Source: Diphasiastrum complanatum | Lineage: Eukaryota > Streptophyta > Lycopodiopsida > Lycopodiales > Lycopodiaceae | Assembly: GCA_029204225.1 (NCBI GenBank) | Contig: CM055099.1 | Coordinates: 57,113,982-57,177,981, forward strand | DNA length: 64,000 bases | Direction of reading: 5' to 3' | Shown: in pieces, positions 10,381 to 22,002 of the stretch | How positions within the stretch are numbered: the first letter of the stretch is position 1 | How the letters are laid out: each line of letters begins with the position of its first letter | Notes under the pieces: generated by a model | The model's input: only the letters and a program-made list of their open reading frames with translations | The model's database searches: none | What the model was told of the DNA's origin: nothing | Made by a program: the position numbers and the translations under genes

Positions 10381-10938
10381 AAACAATCGAATTCGCAGAC
10401 AAAGAAGAAGCTATTCTGCAGATACTACAAATGAAACAATCACGAGATTCAAGACTGTCGGATACTACAAGCAAAGAACAACAGCAAGGGTTTGTCAAAT
10501 CAAGTGGCCAATGCAGCTACAGAAGCTCCACAGCCCATTCAATAAGTGGATCATGATGCCTTTATGACTAGCCATCAAGGAGCATCCAGCGACAGTTCTT
10601 GGTTCCTGGATTCCGGTGCCACTCAGTACATGACCAGTCTCATTGGCTGTTTTGAGTCCTATACACCCTACAATACCAACAAATACGTTCACCTTGGCGA
10701 TAATAGCACACAAGTTATTAAAGGTGAAGGTACTATGAGATTGAGCTTTGCAAATGATCAATCCAAGCTACTTTCTAAAATCCTATATGTACCCAATTTA
10801 TATACGAATTTGCTCTTTGTAAGCAGAATCATAGATCTAGGACATAAAGTAGAATTCGAATGTGATCAGTGCAAAGTAGTTGATAGGACATGCAAGATCC
10901 TAGACTCGAAAAAAGACATGGATACTTGTATAGATTAA
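10381..10938 (+). pseudogene. Third Copia copy: zinc knuckle and protease
   Basis: A decayed knuckle reads CRYYK-stop-NNHEIQDC (second Cys lost, TGA inside). Further on the frame from 10546 has the intact protease signature SSWFLDSGATQYMTS and SKILYVPNLYTNLLFVSRI. The frame ends at 10938, while the continuation into integrase is in another frame from about 10890. Confidence 0.78.
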
Positions 10939-11656
10939 GTCATTGCTTTTCTGCCTCTAGTCAGGCGTTCAATACTTCTATTCATGCAAATAAAAGTTTA
11001 CTTTGGCAATATAGACTTGGTCACTTGAATCACGATGTTGTACAACAAATGTTTAAACATTCTATTGTTCTTGATCTAGACTATTCTAGTAATAAAGTCG
11101 AGTTACCTATCTATCAAGACTATCTAGTTGGTAAACAGACTAGGAAACCATTTAGATCAAGCCATCAGCATACTTCTAGAGGATTGTTAGACGTTGTGCA
11201 TTCAGACATTTGTGGCCGATGAAGAATCCTTCTCTAAAAGATGCAAAGTACTTAATAGCTTTTATTGATGAATTCTCCAGAAGGACTATGGTGCATTTTA
11301 TCAAGAAGAAATCAGAAGCTTTCAATTGCTTCAGAATCTACAAGGAGCGTGCTAAAAAAGAGACTGGAAGGACGATCAAGGCCCTAAGGTCAGACAACGG
11401 TGGAGAGTACATCTCTACTGAATTTAAGGAGTACTGCCAAAGCCAAGGCATTGAGCAGCAATTCATCACTCCTTATAGTCCTCAGTCTAATGGCTTAGCC
11501 GAGAGGAAGAATCGTACTCTGGTTGAATCAACTAAATGTATGCTAGTGCATGCATCACTGCCCAAGAGCTTCTGGGCCGAAGCTGTCTCCACTGTAGTTT
11601 ACGTCCAGAACAAATGTTCGACCAAGGCCCTCTCAGGCAAAACACCCCATGAGGTG
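10939..11656 (+). pseudogene. Third Copia copy: integrase
   Basis: The sequence carries LLWQYRLGHLNHDVV (zinc-binding region), VHSDICG (first catalytic Asp), IAFIDEFSRRT, KALRSDNGGEY (second Asp), TPYSPQSNGLAERKNRTL (catalytic Glu) and the ALSGKTPHE block. A frameshift near 11215 splits it. After PHEV (11656) the sequence jumps without a stop into the protease of another Copia element. Confidence 0.82.
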
Positions 11657-12400
11657 AGTGGAGCATCATCTTATATGTGTAGCTCCAAGGATTCCTTTTC
11701 ATCTATTATGCCTTATGAAAGAATCAAGAAGTCCATATATATTGCAAGTGATCAAAAGTACAAAATTGAAGGAGAAGGGACTATTCCCTTGAATCTTGCA
11801 TCATCAAAAGTTCTATCTCTTCACAAGGTTCTTTTTGTTCCCAAGCTTACAAAAAATCTTATAAGTGTTGGTCAATTACTTGATGGTATGTCAATTTCCA
11901 TATTGACAATTGTGTGGTCAAAAAAGATGGTGAGATCCTTGCACATAGATCTAGATATGAAGGCATTTACAAATTGGATCCAAGAGAGTGCAAAATTTTC
12001 TTGATGTTGCTTATGTATTCAAGCTTTCAAAGGAGGATGATCACACAAGATGCACATATTTATATCTTCTCTCTTCAAGATTTATGGTGCATGATTATTT
12101 CATATTATTCAAAGCATATGTTGAGATGGAATTCTCATTGAAAATCAAAGGTTTGAGGAGTGATGGAGCTCTTGGAGGAAATACACCATATGAAGTATTA
12201 TTCAAAAAGCTTAAGGTTGAGTACCTTAGTGTCTTTGGAAGTTCTTGCTTTGCACATATTCCCTTGGAAACAAGGAGGAAGGATGATCCAAGCTCATGGA
12301 TCATGGTTGGATACTTATCCACCAAGGAGGCCTATAAAGCCATAATACTCTCTATTTCAAAAGTGATTGAGAGTAATCACATTTTATGAAGATCTACATT
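11657..12400 (+). pseudogene. Fourth Copia copy: protease-integrase scrap joined in frame to the third copy
   Basis: It begins inside a protease active site (SGASSYMCSSKDSF; the usual leading Asp is lost at the junction) and continues with KVLFVPKLTKNLISVGQLLD. It then runs, with frameshifts, into HTRCTYLYLLSSRFMVHDY and KIKGLRSD, and after an internal deletion into GGNTPYEVLFKKLKVEYLSV and FGSSCFAHIPLETRRK. The integrase core between the second Asp and the NTPYE block is missing. Confidence 0.7.
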
Positions 12401-13801
12401 CAACCTTGGAAGGAATTGAGATCAAGGCATCTCAAGATGCATCTCAAATCATATCTATTGAAGATTATCAAGATGTGAAAGGGGTCGAGGTTTGAGGAGC
12501 CTCCTCAACATATGATTTCAAGGAGATCTTCAAAATCTTTATGGCTCATCTTTTATGGTAAAGAGAGGCAAGTTTCAGGTGGTATTCACTCCAACATATT
12601 CTCTCATGCTTCTCTTTCATTACTTGATGTACCATCTTGCTTTTATGAGATTTCTACATCTCATAGTCATCTTGTATCATGCCTCTAGTATAGACATATT
12701 ACTTGTCATTCATGGCTTAGATATGTTTCCAAATTACTTAGAAAACAAGTGGTTGAGTCATCAAGTGTATGCTCTTGGATCTAGTAAGAACAAGAATGAG
12801 CTTGTTGCTCATAGTTTTTAAATGTTATGAGGCATTTTGTAAACTTCTCTGAAGCATCCAAAGAAGACACTTACATCTTTGAGCAAGTATTTAACCTCAA
12901 GAAGATCAAGATTACATTTGATTTCAAGATTAGATCCATCATAGATAAAGTTCATAGTATGTAGACTAGTCAAGCTAGAATGCTTAATCTTGATAATCAA
13001 CACTTTTGTTCATCTTATGATCTTGATCTCTATGATCTTTGTGATATTTATGAGGCATGGAAGCCTTTAATTTTCATCATGGTGCAGCCATCTTCATGCA
13101 AATGGTACTTTCAAATCAAAGATCATCATCAAGCATGGAAGAAGCACATGGATATAGTGGACCTTTTGGTAATAAATGAATGCATGTAGAATGGTCTTTT
13201 TGCCTTAGATCTTGTCATCTTGTCATTGATCTTGGATTTCAATCAATAGGTGATCTATAGTGCATGAGCCAAGTTTAAGAGATCAATTTCACACTTTAGG
13301 AAATTCCCACGTGTGAAATTTCACACATCTTTGGAATCAATGTCAAAATTCCTTCTTGTCTTTAGCAAGAAAATCATGACTAGAAGCTTCTTTAGATGAG
13401 AGATAAAAATTCATAATATCTTTATGGCCAAAAATTATGCTAATAACAACCTATTGATAGCTTCTATTTATTGTGACATGCTTTCAAAATATCCTTTTGT
13501 CGAAAGATGTTTCCCATCTTAGACTTCTAGACCGGCATAGATGGTGTAACAAAGATACAGAAAAACTATACACAATGTATAACCAAAAGAGGAAACAATG
13601 ATTTCTTGATGACAATTTATATCTAACCAATAATAACTTCAAACGGCTTCAAAATTATTGTACAAATGATATGCAACAACTATGTATTAACCTTTTGCTT
13701 GTCAATAATGATGTTAATAAAGGAAATTCATGTACACACATAGCTATCAATTTAGTAAAATTGAGATGTATGTCTTTAATTCGTGCTATCAACTTGGTTG
13801 A
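12401..13801. other. Degenerate sequence, probably Copia-derived
   Basis: Several short open frames (for example 12555-12821 and 12980-13189) are rich in codon-like order but match no family that I can name. AT-rich and without an RT catalytic box. It ends at GTTGA, the target duplication of the next element. Confidence 0.4.
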
Positions 13802-16800
13802 TGTTAGGGCCTATTTTGACGGGGGGTTGGTCCACCCAAAACGTCCTAAAAGGGTCAAGGGGCCCCACCTCTAATGGCGGTTCAGCCCTACGTGAGCAAT
13901 AGAGGATTTGCCACTTCCAACCCTTATGGCCTTCTCTATTACCCCGTGCTCCCCAACCGATGAGAATTTTTTAGGCTCTCAAAGATACGGTTGCAAGGAG
14001 GGGGTGCTGTCACTTTTGGTGCAATGATTCACTAGCTTTCTAGGGTTACGGTTCCGTAAAACTTCTGATTACTAATTCGCGTTCGGATCTTGCTAACATC
14101 TCTTTCCCCATTGAATTCGGCTTACAGTTAGTACAAATCTTACATGGGCTTGAAACCGATCTATTGCCTATGATGTGCTCGTGAGGTGCAAGCTATACGC
14201 ACCGCTTTGTTTGATAAGCGGTGGTATTTTCGCCGACCGTCGGGTCTAGGTATTTCGCTAGACAGTACCGACGACGGGTGTGACTAGTGTGACGCTTAAC
14301 CAAGGCGGTGTATTTCAACCGCAGATGGTGGACGGCTTGCTCTGGTGTTTCACAGAGGTCGGGTCCAATTGATACTCTCCATAATATAGCCACAAAACGA
14401 TTTCAACTTGAAAACTTCAAATAGCATAGTAGCAGTAGGTTAGCTCATAATGACTATTAATGTGAATCGAGTAACAACCGACTACTTACTTTTCTATCAA
14501 CATGGAAGACACTTTCATGATGCCAGTTATGACACATGGAACGACACAACATTCAAGATTTCGGCAGTTTTAGTAACTTCACACAACGAGAGAGTATTTC
14601 ACCAAGCATTCTAACAATCCTTACATTTGCTAATTCCAGGTAATACGACATAACCAAATAAGGACCTCCAACCTTAATGCTAGTCTGAATCCAACCTAAC
14701 ATGCTTATGACAAGATTGTACACTAACTCACTTGTGTTCACTAGCATTGCAGGCATTCTTTTGCAAAATCGTTTATAGGTCCCTTCACTATGCGTAATAC
14801 GATTTCGGATCACATATACTCTAGCACGGAATAATTCAGCAAAATACCCATCTATCACACAATTGACATATCATGTAATGATCTGAGATGAAATTAAAGT
14901 ACCTTAGTGACGAATTAGGTAGTCGGGATGCCGCAAAGACCACTAGTCATGAATGCTGCTAAATTGTGTCCACATTTCTTCTCATTCACGACTCTTTCAC
15001 CGTTTTTCACTTGCTTTTTGAAGACTATTTGCGCATAGTGCTACCGATATGAGTTTCGAATTCGATTTTAGGCTTCTCCTTGAGTACTTAACTCTCCCAT
15101 TTCAGTAAGAACATCACCTGCCCATGCCTCTGCAACGCTACTCTGCAAGTGGTAGTTTACTCTTTTCACAGGTCGTTGTTTTTGTTGTCAGCGATTTGTA
15201 CAGTAGAAGTGTGCTTCAACAAGGTCCAGAAAAGTGTGATTGATTGGCTTAACAATGCGTTGAGATACCACTGTATTCTGTCATGGAGATGCGAGCGAAT
15301 TCTACCTCAAAATCAAGGCTTGACAAACTATAAACTCAACGATGGAGACCTTCAACAATGTGATTGAACCAAGCCAAAGTAGCAAAGAACATTCTTCAAC
15401 AAATTGTGATTTGTTGCTCCACACAAATGCGACTAATGGCTGCTTCATAAATTAGCCATTTTGTAATACTATCAGTGATTGAAATTCCACCAAAATAAGC
15501 GATTGTCCTTCATCGAAGTGCGAGTGAATGCATTGAAGAAAAACAGTGATTTGGTATTGCCACAGAAGTCTGGTTTACTATTGCAGAAGTACGATTATTG
15601 TCGGTAGAATCAACATAGATCATGTGCCTTAAAATCAGCGATGGAGGGCCTCAAAAATGCGCTGCAGGCAGGTCGCACACAAACCCAAAAAAAACATAGC
15701 GAGGCAGAACAACCCACGTGACAGGTCACAGGTCTGATTTTAGTCTCTTTTAATTGACACAGGGCTGCAAACAGGTAGGCAATATCTGAAATAGGCATGC
15801 AAAGAACAACAGGTCGCAGCAGGGTAGAAAACAGCTCCAAACGAGGGTCTATGTTTTTTTTTCTTTCCAGAGGCAGCGATTGGGCAACGACAGTTGACTC
15901 AGAATGCACAATTATGGTAGTTACGGAGTATTTGCTCCTACTATAGCAGAACTCTCCCAGAGATTTCCGGCCAGCACTGATGGTCAATAGAATGATGATT
16001 GTGGCCTACTGAATGTGAATAGATTCCTGGTTGAGCCAGAACAGCCAGTATTCATTTCTTGGCTCAAGCATGCGCTCAAGATTAGCCATCAGAATCAAAG
16101 GACTTCATCGTGCAGCGATGGCCTTCTTGTAGTGGTGCAGATGGTTGCGCCTGCAGACTGGGCGTGGGTTGAAACAAGTGCCCGACTCCGGATTGGTGTT
16201 GAACCCTGCAATTTAGTTGGCGTTTAGTTGACGCGGTAGGCATCTTGCTCTGTATTCAACACTTCTCTCCTCTTTTGAGGTGCTGCATTGCTTCGGTAGA
16301 GAGTCTAGACTCCTTTGCTAGTTTAAGGAGGTCAGAGATTCCACGTATGAATACTGATATTTCTTCAGCAGTATGGGTTCACCAGACTGGGAGGTATTGT
16401 TTTTGAGCTCATTTTACACACTCCTCTCTCACAAAGCACAAAAATACCTTTTATAAGGGGCTCTCCCGCAAAGTTAGTTTTTTAAAATCCAATTCCTCAA
16501 CATCAACTATCCAACCATGCTCTCACAACCGAACACCAACCCACACATTGCTAATGCTCACAAAAATATTGTCTTCCCAAAACATTACTACAAGACGTCA
16601 ATCAATGCCCAATCCATTCAACCATACAATGGCTATTTCATCAAGCAAGCATCAAGCCCTACCTACAGAAAGCACTCTCATTACACATAGTAAGCAAAGC
16701 TCATCAAGTTACAAACACTTACTCTCACTCTTACCTTCTAACAATCATCAACATGCAACAATCTAATAATCCAATCAATGAACTCACTCCCAACACGGAA

Positions 16801-18277
16801 CTCTCTCAACATCTAACTATCAACATCATCTCACTCTATTGCAACACTCAACATCAAACTATATTGGCCTCTCAACTCTCATCATACACAACAACCATAA
16901 TTGCATGCTAGCATTCATAACAGCATAAAAAAAACTAACCACAAAGCCACCAACACAAGACAAGCAAGCACTTGAACATCCAACTCTCAAAACTTTCCAT
17001 CTATCACTATCTAACTATTATCCAACTATCAAAACTTTCCATCTATCCACATCATCTCATTATCCAACTATTAGCCAACTATATACATCATCTCATTATC
17101 CCAATTCTCTCATCAAACTATCACATCATCATCCAACTATATATAACACAAAGAGTGGCCTCCTTTTATAGTAAATCCCAAGTGTCCCCCTTCAAAATGA
17201 GGCTTTGCCAATTTCATGTCCTTCAAGCCCTTTTGTCCATTTGTCCAACACCCATTGGCAAGTACATCAAGTGGCCTCCTTGAGGGTGTAGGGGTTGGTG
17301 CCATTTGGCCGTCGGTTGAGATCTGAGAGATGGGCGCCGGTTGAGATCTAACGGAGGGCGTCGGTTGAGATTTAATGCTAACCGTCGGTTGAGATTTGAT
17401 TTCCAAAACTAGCCAAGATGCCCTCTTAGTCAAAAGCTAGAGAAAATATCTTTTAGGCCCTCTAGGTCCTAAAGTCTTGTTTACATTTATTATCCAAAAG
17501 GTGGGTGAGGACTTTTGTCAAGTCCCTATTCCACCTAAGGTGCCCTCCATTTCCTTGGTCCTTGGTCCTTTGTTTCTTTTAGCCCTTCATTTGGTTTTTC
17601 TTTCCTTTGTAGCAGGTACGGCCCGACGGCCCTTGGCTTTTGGTTTCTCGAGATTACCGACTGATTTGCGTATTTTGCCCATTTCCCATAATTTGCCCAA
17701 TTTTACCCGTTAGGGTTTCTGTGACTCCTTGACACTGAATCCATATTTTTCGATTCTGTTTTTTACCCGAAACCTTTCTTTCTCGGTTTTTTCTTCTGTG
17801 GTTGACTTTTCCAACATTCATGACTAGGGCTCCCACGACAACACGGTTTCCCTCAAAAATACACTGAGTGATCATATATTAGTAAAAAATGGACTCAGTA
17901 CATGGTGGAATTTTAGCACGGTCACACCGGCTGGCCATTTTTTTTAAAAACCGTAAAATATTTACCGGCCATTTCTAAGGCCGCAAAATTTGCTCTAGCC
18001 TCATTTAGGGCGGGCTGAGACCCAATTCTAGGTGGACTGGCACTCTTGACTTGGTCTTACAAAAATTGACCACAATATTTTTGACGATTTTTTCGAAAGT
18101 CAGTTTCTTACTTTTAAACTGTGTCTAGCCACTTTAGGACGGGCTGGGACCCAATTCTAAAGCAAATTTGTGCCAATTTTTCTCTAATAACCAGGTTTTA
18201 CATGCCGGTTTTTTCAATTATTGCAAACTTAAACTTCAATATTAGCCCGATTTTCTGTGCGAAAATATCGGCTAACA
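13802..18277 (-). repeat. Left LTR of the LARD-like element (4.48 kb)
   Basis: TGTTAGGGCC at the left edge and CGGCTAACA at the right. 13802-15062 matches 22003 to about 23263, and 16801-18277 matches about 23264-24662. The intervening 15063-16800 has no counterpart in the right LTR, and I recognise nothing coding in it. A G-poor, CAACTATC-rich tract runs from about 16490 to 17150, with a TATA-like CTATATATAAC at 17131 conserved in the other LTR. Confidence 0.8.
17311..17402. repeat. Four-copy tandem repeat, about 24 bp unit, inside the left LTR
   Basis: CGTCGGTTGAGAT or CGCCGGTTGAGAT recurs four times at 23-26-bp spacing. The corresponding place in the right LTR (about 23777) has only a short unrelated linker. 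Confidence 0.75.
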
Positions 18278-19913
18278 TTGGCGACTACCACTGAGTAGTA
18301 TGGTCCCCATACGGTGGACCCAGAGTCTCTGGTTTTGTAGACCAGCTCCTGGTGGTGGATCAAGTTAGTGGGCTCAGCACCCTTGCTAGGTGATGCTAAC
18401 CACAGTGAGTTGGTAGGATGTCTTCAACAGCTTCCTACCCAAAGGCCATCGATTAAGCCCTTAGGATCCACCTTCAACCGGATTGGGTTTAACCACAGCA
18501 TCTTTGAACAATTTGGTGTCTTCATACCTGCAAAAACCCACCTGTGACCTACATGGCAAATGCTCCCAATTCCATCAGATGTAAGGCAATGCCCACTTTC
18601 GGACCCATGCATAGAGGGATATGCAAATGAGGAGATGGGATGATATAGATGCAAGTCATCAGTATTGTGTCTAACACCATGTCATTGATGTGTGTGTGAA
18701 TGCATACGCAATGAGGCTTTGATGTCCCAACTTTGAAACCGGTCCAGACTGGTGATTACCAATTTTGTTTTGTTTAGACATTCAACTTATACTCTCTAAG
18801 AACTGATTCAACAGGGAATAACCATCTAATCTCTTCTCTGTACTGACTCTTCTCTCAAGCCCTATATTTAGACAGTAGTCCATGTAGGACAACTTACTGT
18901 CCTAAGATCCAATACACAAGATGGTAGAAAGTATTGATTTTCCGCTAGTCTATGGAATCAATTAGATAAATCGTCCTCACTTCTTATGGATGTGCGAGGC
19001 GTCACTCTTCCTCACAAATTGGTTCGAGATCTAATAGATACAGTTGAAGTCTTTTTTTTGCTGTTTTTTTTTTTTCTGTTTTCTCAATCTTTCTTTCTCT
19101 CTCTTTTTCTGTTTTAGTAGGGACCTTACGAAAGATGGTTTTCGGTCAGTGGATATGGAAAAGAATCTTCTTAGTCGTCTGATATCAGTAGGTGGACGTA
19201 CTGATTCAAATGTATACATTCGTTGCAGATCATCCATCCCATCTGACTTTATGTACAAAGCATAAATATCCTTCAGCAACTGTCTCAAATGGTCCACTAC
19301 TCAAAGAAATAGTGACGTTTCAAGCTTGTTATCTCACTGCATGTAACCATCATGTGGAGACTCTCGGTTTTTCCCTTTATCCGTCACTTCCTGAAATTCT
19401 CCAACTGTCCAGTCAATCATGCCTTATCTATTGGACGATGGAGTCACTCCCCACCCCACTGCACTGTTTCTGTTCCCACTTTTTCCTCTCTTACCCTCCC
19501 TTTTATGCTTCTGATCAAACACTCATGCCCATAGGAGAAAATATGTAATGCCCTATGCAGCTCAGAGTATATGCAGAAAGCAGGGGTATGGATGCATGAG
19601 ACAACGGTCTTGCAATCAAATGACCAAGCACATTGTGCCTACATGATGCAGTGCAGCATGGGTGAATGGAGTCAAGTCAACTAAGGTATCTGTAGATCAC
19701 TATTTACAGTGTGTGTAAATCTCACATGCAGTAACAACGGATCCCATAATGAAACAATTTTTTTTTTCTAGTGGTATTTTGAAACAAGATAGGATATTGA
19801 CCCACAAATAAATATAATAAAACCAAAGCGGCAAAGTAAAGTCAAACTTACCACCCCTCGACTCCCCCATGTGAAATCAGGGATAAGGGTGCATTGTTGT
19901 CACCTTACCGCAT
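18278..19913. other. Internal region of the LARD-like element, no coding region recognised
   Basis: It starts TTGGCGACTACCACTGAG directly after the LTR, resembling the TGGCGACT-type primer sites of some plant Gypsy elements. A T-rich tract lies at about 19050-19115. Short open frames on both strands look random. Confidence 0.5.
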
Positions 19914-21310
19914 CTATCCAGCATCCACCTTGTTGTCTGGGTATTCATCGTGCGCTTTAACCCTAACTTGCACTTCAGTGTTTTTTGTCCTATTTCTCTT
20001 TGGCATATTCGATCGTTCGTGTGTATGATAGGTGGCCAAAAGATCTAGGTCATCATTTGGTTCAAGGAAATATCCTAGCACCATGTTTTCTTCATGCTCG
20101 GATTCTTCATTGCTGATGTAGTTGGGTAGTTCTTTGTCCCAAAGGAACGGATCATATGTCTCAAAATCTTCGAGATGCTCATGGGCAGCTTCATTATTGT
20201 TTCCGTGGAATTGTGGTAGAGAGCCTACTATACTAGGTACCCTCTCGGTGTCATCAGGAACAACTATTGGCTGAGTGACTCTCCTAGTCACCGGTGTGAT
20301 AGGTATAGAGTCAGGTGTTTGCACAGTTGGTGCTTGAGCTCGATCGTCAACTTCAGCTAAGACTTCTTCGTTTATGTTATGATCATCATGATCTACTTGA
20401 TCGAGATCCATATCTGACTCAACCTCGCTTTCATTCATTGTTTTCCATTCTGACACTATGTCATCACCTATCGTCTCTTCCTCACTAACTGCTTTATCAC
20501 CTGCCACCTCATTGGGCTCTGGCTCTTCATCCCCAGATACAGTCTCCCACTCAGATTCATCACTATAGCTCTCAACTGGTTCAAGAATCTCGTCCTCACT
20601 ATCATTTTGTGTTGGAAATTCCCCTATCTCTGCTTCTTGTCGGATGTCATCTGTGTATGAGGCTTCCCACTCTTGCAATGAGAGTGCTATTGCTATTTCC
20701 AGATCGATTGTGATATCTTCTCGATCCTCAAGAAAAATTGGCATTGTGAGGTCTTGTGGTAACTGTTCTCGAGTCTCTACAACTTTTGAGGGGAAGAGAG
20801 GTGGATCTCTGGCCGCCCTCCTTCCACCATCTATGGTTGGATTGGTTCTCAAGGCAGTAGACTAGTCTCATGCAATGAAATTTCTATAGACAAATTTAGC
20901 TCTGCGTATGAAAATCCATCTAGATTCAGTTGGGATTCCTCCGTCCATTGTGGTTCCAGTCGTGGTTCGATCAAGTGGCCTTCTAGTATAACATGTTTTT
21001 CTTCAAGATCTATCGTATCTAGTGTTGTTAACGTAAGTTCTTCTCTTTTAGCCTCATTTAAATCAAAGGTCCCTAGAAATGTGTCTATGGTTTCAACTAA
21101 TTCTTCTTCTGTCATCATTTCGGATACATTTGTCGGTCTATTGAGCTCATAGAGAGGTTCTTGGTCGTCTAATTCTAGAGGGGGCATTTCATCATCGCCT
21201 ATGGCCCAATACCAACCAGTACAGAATCCTTCATTGTCTCTAGTTTGGGATGACCCTAGATCAACAAAGTGTACTTCTTCATTGGGTGGGTCCACCAATA
21301 ACTCCCACAT
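19914..21310 (-). pseudogene. Acidic protein with UIM-like motifs encoded in the LARD-like element (frameshifted)
   Basis: Two minus-strand frames meet at 20849-20852: the first (153 codons from the ATG at 21310) stops at TGA, and the second (about 312 codons) continues from the same point one frame over. A single ancestral protein of about 465 residues with a one-base frameshift is the simplest reading. The protein is strikingly rich in Asp/Glu (for example SEWETVSGDEEPEPNE). Residues about 46-63 of the second part read DLEIAIALSLQEWE, which fits the ubiquitin-interacting motif pattern (hydrophobic-x-x-Ala-x-x-x-Ser-x-x-acidic). A weaker copy, AELNLSIEISLHE, ends the first part. A basic KRNRTKN stretch lies near the C terminus. 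No gag, protease or known retroelement domain is seen. Function is unknown; the UIM call is motif-based only. Confidence 0.55.
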
Positions 21311-21984
21311 TCAAGAGAGAAACCACCCAACTAATGAGTGAAACCCCCCATGATAGCAAGGTTGGGTTGGTTGAATGCCAAGAATGGCACAATCAGGCTA
21401 GATTGGTCTCGTAACTAACATCTTTGTAACGATGGTTTATGATCTCTGGATGACACTATCCTAACCATTGGACCACACTCTCTTCTAGCAATGAATATCG
21501 CAAGAGCTTCCACAATCCAACCAAAAGTTTTATCATGTTGAGATACGAGGCCCTCATTAGATCCAATAAGAATGCATATGATATGATCTCAGATCAAGAC
21601 AACCTTAGGTTTCATCCTATGAATAATCTATTGGCGAGTAAATGCACGACCCTTGTCACTCTCTTTGTGGGATCAACACACATCTCTGTGCGATGCTAAC
21701 CACTTTGATCTAATAATTGTCTTTCAAAACAACATTCGACACTAGTCAAGCAGCTCGCACTAAGGTGTTAGTGTGCGGCTGACAGTCTAAACAACAGAAT
21801 CGTTCTCAACACATACAATTTGAGACACATGAAATTTGTAGATCATTGCTAGCATGACTGCTCTCCAATGTTAAGCGTCTGGCGGGTCAAATAACATAAG
21901 CAACCCGCAAATGGCTAATCCGTATAGTTCACAACCCTATGTATAGATAATCGTCCTTCAAACAATAGCCCATTATCAAATTCC

Positions 21985-22001
21985 TCCCGGCAGACGCACC
22001 A
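21985..22001 (-). promoter_or_regulatory. Candidate primer-binding site of the LARD-like element
   Basis: On the minus strand TGGTGCGTCTGCCGGGA lies one base from the right LTR. Its complement has the layout of a tRNA 3' end: CCCGG T-stem strand, CAGACGC acceptor strand, A, CCA. The exact tRNA (perhaps an Arg isoacceptor) is not established. Confidence 0.55.
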
Positions 22002-22002
22002 A

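Noticed and set aside
20644-20865. Plus-strand 73-codon frame
   Set aside because: Shadow of the acidic minus-strand frame.
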